Source of the DNA: Amylibacter sp.
GTDB lineage: Bacteria; Pseudomonadota; Alphaproteobacteria; Rhodobacterales; Rhodobacteraceae
Reading direction: 5' to 3'
Assembly (NCBI GenBank): GCA_027083485.1
Contig: JALWOO010000095.1
Coordinates: forward strand, 1 to 8,308
Length of the DNA stretch: 8,308 nt
The notes below the pieces were generated by a model that saw only the letters and a program-made list of their open reading frames with translations, did no database searches and had not been told where the DNA came from. Positions 6,580 through 8,308 of the stretch are shown one piece after another; the stretch's first letter is position 1; each line of letters begins with the position of its first letter. The translations under genes were made by a program, and so were the position numbers.

Positions 6580-6649
6580 GGTTTATCCTTTCGTTTCGCC
6601 CATGACATAGGCCGTTTCCATCCCGCCGCCAATGGGTATAGTGCCGCGC
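6580..6649. other. 70-bp gap between SDR gene and HIG1-domain gene
   Basis: It holds the ribosome site of the HIG1 gene and a 12-codon reading frame on the minus strand (6583-6621) whose stop overlaps that site. I see no terminator and no clear promoter, so read-through from the SDR gene is plausible. Confidence 0.4.
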
Positions 6650-7489
6650 CTAGGATCGGGTCAGGATCCAGTCCGCCATTCGGGTCGAGAAAACCCGCTT
6701 GATAATACCCGCCACATAGGTCGGCCAAGTCACATAATAACGTGGATGCGGGCGCGGGCTTTCCAAGGCATGAATCAGCTTTTTGGTCACCGCAGAGGGC
6801 GGCAACTCCCCCGGATCGGGCTTGTCCTTGGGGCCGGCATAAAGGCGCGGCATCAGCAGGTTTTCATATTCGTCACGGCGCGCGCTATTTTTCCAGTCAA
6901 TCCATTTTTCAAACGGAGCTTGCGCATTTTCACGAATTTTGGTGGTGATCGGGCCTGGCTCAATCAGGATCGCATGAATACCGGTCCCGCGCATTTCCAT
7001 GCGCAGGGTATCGGTCATTCCTTCCATGGCGAATTTGCTGGCGTTATAAACCCCGCGATAAGGCATTGCCGCAATGCCCAGAACCGACGAACAATTCACA
7101 ATCCGCCCATGCCCCTGCGCGCGCATCACCGGAATCACCTGCCGGATCAAATCGAAATAGCCAAAGAAATTGGTTTCGAACACCGCCCGCAGCGCATCGC
7201 GGGGATAATCCTCGACCGCCGCCGACAAGGCATAGGCCCCGTTGTTAAACAGCGCATCCAGCGTGCCGCCGGTCCTATCCAGACATTCCTGCAAAGCATC
7301 GCGGATAGAGCCTTCGTCCTCGTAATCCAGGCGAAAGCTTTCCAAACCTTCCCCCCGCAAACGCTCGCAATCTTTCTCCTGCCGGCAAGTTGCAAATACC
7401 CGCCAGCCCCGTTTATGCAGATTATGGGCGGCGTCATAGCCAATGCCCGACGAACAGCCGGTAATCAGGATGGATTTTTGTGTGGTCAT
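6650..7489 (-). CDS. SDR-family NAD(P)-dependent oxidoreductase
   Basis: This is a classical short-chain dehydrogenase/reductase of 279 residues. The Rossmann nucleotide motif TGCSSGIG is at 10-17. ATCR at 33-36 places an arginine (Arg36) after the second strand, which favours NADP(H). FNNGAY is at 81-86. The active site is complete: Asn107, Ser135 (in NCSSVLG), Tyr148 and Lys152 (YNASK). EPGPITT at 177-183 follows the family pattern. A C-terminal extension of about 80 residues with many aromatics (YYVTWPTYVAG at 251-261) is longer than in basic SDRs and resembles retinol-dehydrogenase or YbbO-like members. The substrate cannot be predicted. The frame is open much farther upstream, into parC antisense. 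The start at 7489 is chosen because the SDR fold begins there (MTTQKSILITG) and AAGGGG lies just upstream. The gene diverges from parC and may head the transcript leading to the HIG1 gene. Confidence 0.93.
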   Translation of the reverse strand: MTTQKSILITGCSSGIGYDAAHNLHKRGWRVFATCRQEKDCERLRGEGLESFRLDYEDEGSIRDALQECLDRTGGTLDALFNNGAYALSAAVEDYPRDALRAVFETNFFGYFDLIRQVIPVMRAQGHGRIVNCSSVLGIAAMPYRGVYNASKFAMEGMTDTLRMEMRGTGIHAILIEPGPITTKIRENAQAPFEKWIDWKNSARRDEYENLLMPRLYAGPKDKPDPGELPPSAVTKKLIHALESPRPHPRYYVTWPTYVAGIIKRVFSTRMADWILTRS

Positions 7490-7495
7490 AGTGAT

Positions 7496-7594
7496 CCCCT
7501 TGTTGGCGGGGAAACTGCCCTGATTGTGGGCGAAAAGCAACAGGGGTAAATCCGGTTCTGGACGCTGTGCTGCACCTTGTGTATCACCCCTGTT
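7496..7594 (+). promoter_or_regulatory. Pairing elements upstream of parC
   Basis: AACAGGGGT (7539-7547) is a perfect nine-base complement of ACCCCTGTT (7586-7594), which abuts the parC start codon. It can also pair with CCCCTTGTTG (7496-7505), with a single bulged base. The two hairpins exclude each other. No Shine-Dalgarno or clear promoter for parC is seen in this gap. Any regulatory role is inference, and it requires a transcript that starts far enough upstream. Confidence 0.3.
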
Positions 7595-8308
7595 ATGGCT
7601 GATTTGACGAATGACACCGACACACCCGACGACTCCGGCGGGTTGACTGTAACCGAAACCCTGCGCCGGGCGCTGGGGGAACGGTACCTGAACTATGCGC
7701 TGTCCACCATCATGCACCGGGCGCTGCCCGATGCGCGGGATGGCTTGAAACCGGTGCATCGCCGGATTCTCTATGCCATGCATCAGTTGAAACTGGACAG
7801 CAACGGACGGTTCCGCAAGTCGTCCAAGATTTCGGGCGACGTGATGGGGAACTATCACCCGCACGGAGATCAGGCGATTTACGATGCGCTGGCGCGTCTG
7901 GCGCAGGATTTCAACGTGCGTTATCCGTTGGTTGACGGTCAGGGCAACTTTGGCAACATCGACGGCGATAATCCGGCGGCGGCGCGTTACACCGAAGCCC
8001 GCATGACCGCCACCGCCGAGGCGATGCTGACCGGCCTGTCCGAAAATGCTGTGGATTTTCGCGACAACTATGATGGCTCGCTGGAAGAACCGATCGTGCT
8101 GCCCGCCAGCATTCCGAACCTGCTGGCCAACGGGTCCAGCGGCATCGCCGTGGGCATGGCTACCAACATCCCCCCCCACAATATCGGCGAGCTGTGCGAC
8201 GCGGCAATCCATCTGATCAAAGCCCCCAACGCCCGCGATGAAACCTTGCTGGAATATGTGCCCGGCCCCGATTTTCCCACCGGCGGTATTCTGGTGGAGC
8301 CGCGCGAG
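7595..8308 (+). CDS. parC: DNA topoisomerase IV subunit A, N-terminal part (cut by window edge)
   Basis: This is the DNA cleavage/religation subunit of topoisomerase IV, which decatenates daughter chromosomes together with ParE. The 238 visible codons run off the window edge, and the family usually exceeds 730 residues. [20 protein letters not shown] (30-49) and [13 protein letters not shown] (50-62) open the winged-helix region. [17 protein letters not shown] (81-97) is the quinolone-resistance-determining region. [20 protein letters not shown] (111-130) and RYTEARMT (131-138) carry catalytic Arg131-Tyr132. [16 protein letters not shown] (181-196) follows. [16 protein letters not shown] and [12 protein letters not shown] fit alphaproteobacterial ParC better than GyrA. 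In the quinolone region Gln93 replaces the usual Ser, with Asp97 at the acidic position. The ATG at 7595 lacks a Shine-Dalgarno. In-frame TTG (7577) lacks one too, so a leaderless or structured leader is possible. Confidence 0.94.
   Translation, partial: MADLTNDTDTPDDSGGLTVTETLRRALGERYLNYALSTIMHRALPDARDGLKPVHRRILYAMHQLKLDSNGRFRKSSKISGDVMGNYHPHGDQAIYDALARLAQDFNVRYPLVDGQGNFGNIDGDNPAAARYTEARMTATAEAMLTGLSENAVDFRDNYDGSLEEPIVLPASIPNLLANGSSGIAVGMATNIPPHNIGELCDAAIHLIKAPNARDETLLEYVPGPDFPTGGILVEPRE

Noticed and set aside
6369..6654. CCTAGGCG context repeated at the stop codons of the HIG1 and SDR genes
   Set aside because: CTAG is rare in many bacteria, but two short matches at TAG stops are easily explained by chance and the surrounding bases differ.
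7547..7594. Upstream in-frame extension of ParC (open from 7550, TTG at 7577)
   Set aside because: No ribosome site supports it, and the ATG at 7595 gives a normal acidic ParC N-terminus.
7490..8212. Upstream extension of the SDR frame giving a 520-residue protein
   Set aside because: The extra 241 codons run antisense to parC, whereas the SDR fold, start codon and ribosome site all point to 7489.
1..8308. Mobile elements, CRISPR, phage or defence genes
   Set aside because: I saw no transposase, integrase, terminal repeats or regularly spaced repeats on either strand; all long frames are catabolic or housekeeping genes.

Overview
The window looks like chromosomal DNA of an alphaproteobacterium, most likely Rhodobacterales (Roseobacter-type). 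The evidence is fairly high GC, the sequence character of ParC, EtfB and HutC, and a small bacterial HIG1-domain membrane protein beside a PduO-type cobalamin adenosyltransferase. The organism call is inferred from protein resemblance only. Every long gene matches a known family, and I see no mobile element, CRISPR array, rRNA or tRNA.

Left part (1-3891): histidine utilisation (hut). Two arms diverge from an 82-bp gap (1641-1722). On the minus strand are hutI and then hutH, joined by an ATGA overlap; hutH is cut by the window edge inside its MIO motif. On the plus strand are hutF and hutC. HutH makes urocanate, and HutU (not in the window) converts it to imidazolonepropionate. HutI opens that ring to formiminoglutamate, and HutF deiminates it to N-formylglutamate. 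Having HutF points to the five-step route that ends with an N-formylglutamate hydrolase (HutG type, not in the window). HutC is the GntR-family repressor. A 16-bp near-palindrome of HutC-operator type lies in the divergent gap where it could block both promoters. A hairpin that can act as a terminator in both directions follows hutC and separates it from the converging etfA.

Middle and right part (3917-7489, minus strand): five co-directional genes in the order SDR oxidoreductase, HIG1-domain membrane protein, cob(I)alamin adenosyltransferase, etfB, etfA. EtfB and EtfA form the electron transfer flavoprotein, which carries electrons from acyl-CoA and related dehydrogenases to the quinone pool. 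The adenosyltransferase supplies adenosylcobalamin, for example for acyl-CoA mutases. The HIG1 protein resembles proteins linked to respiratory oxidase complexes. The HIG1 and adenosyltransferase genes are 3 bp apart and etfB/etfA overlap by one base. A 189-bp gap before etfB holds repeats and a 5' UTR hairpin, so etfBA may also have its own promoter.

Right end (7595-8308, plus strand): the first 238 codons of parC (topoisomerase IV subunit A), divergent from the SDR gene. The 105-bp gap between them carries three copies of a short sequence that could form two mutually exclusive hairpins ahead of parC.

No clearly novel system is visible. The observations most worth checking are the shared hut operator, the pairing elements upstream of parC, the repeats upstream of etfB, and the SDR-HIG1-adenosyltransferase-ETF neighbourhood.
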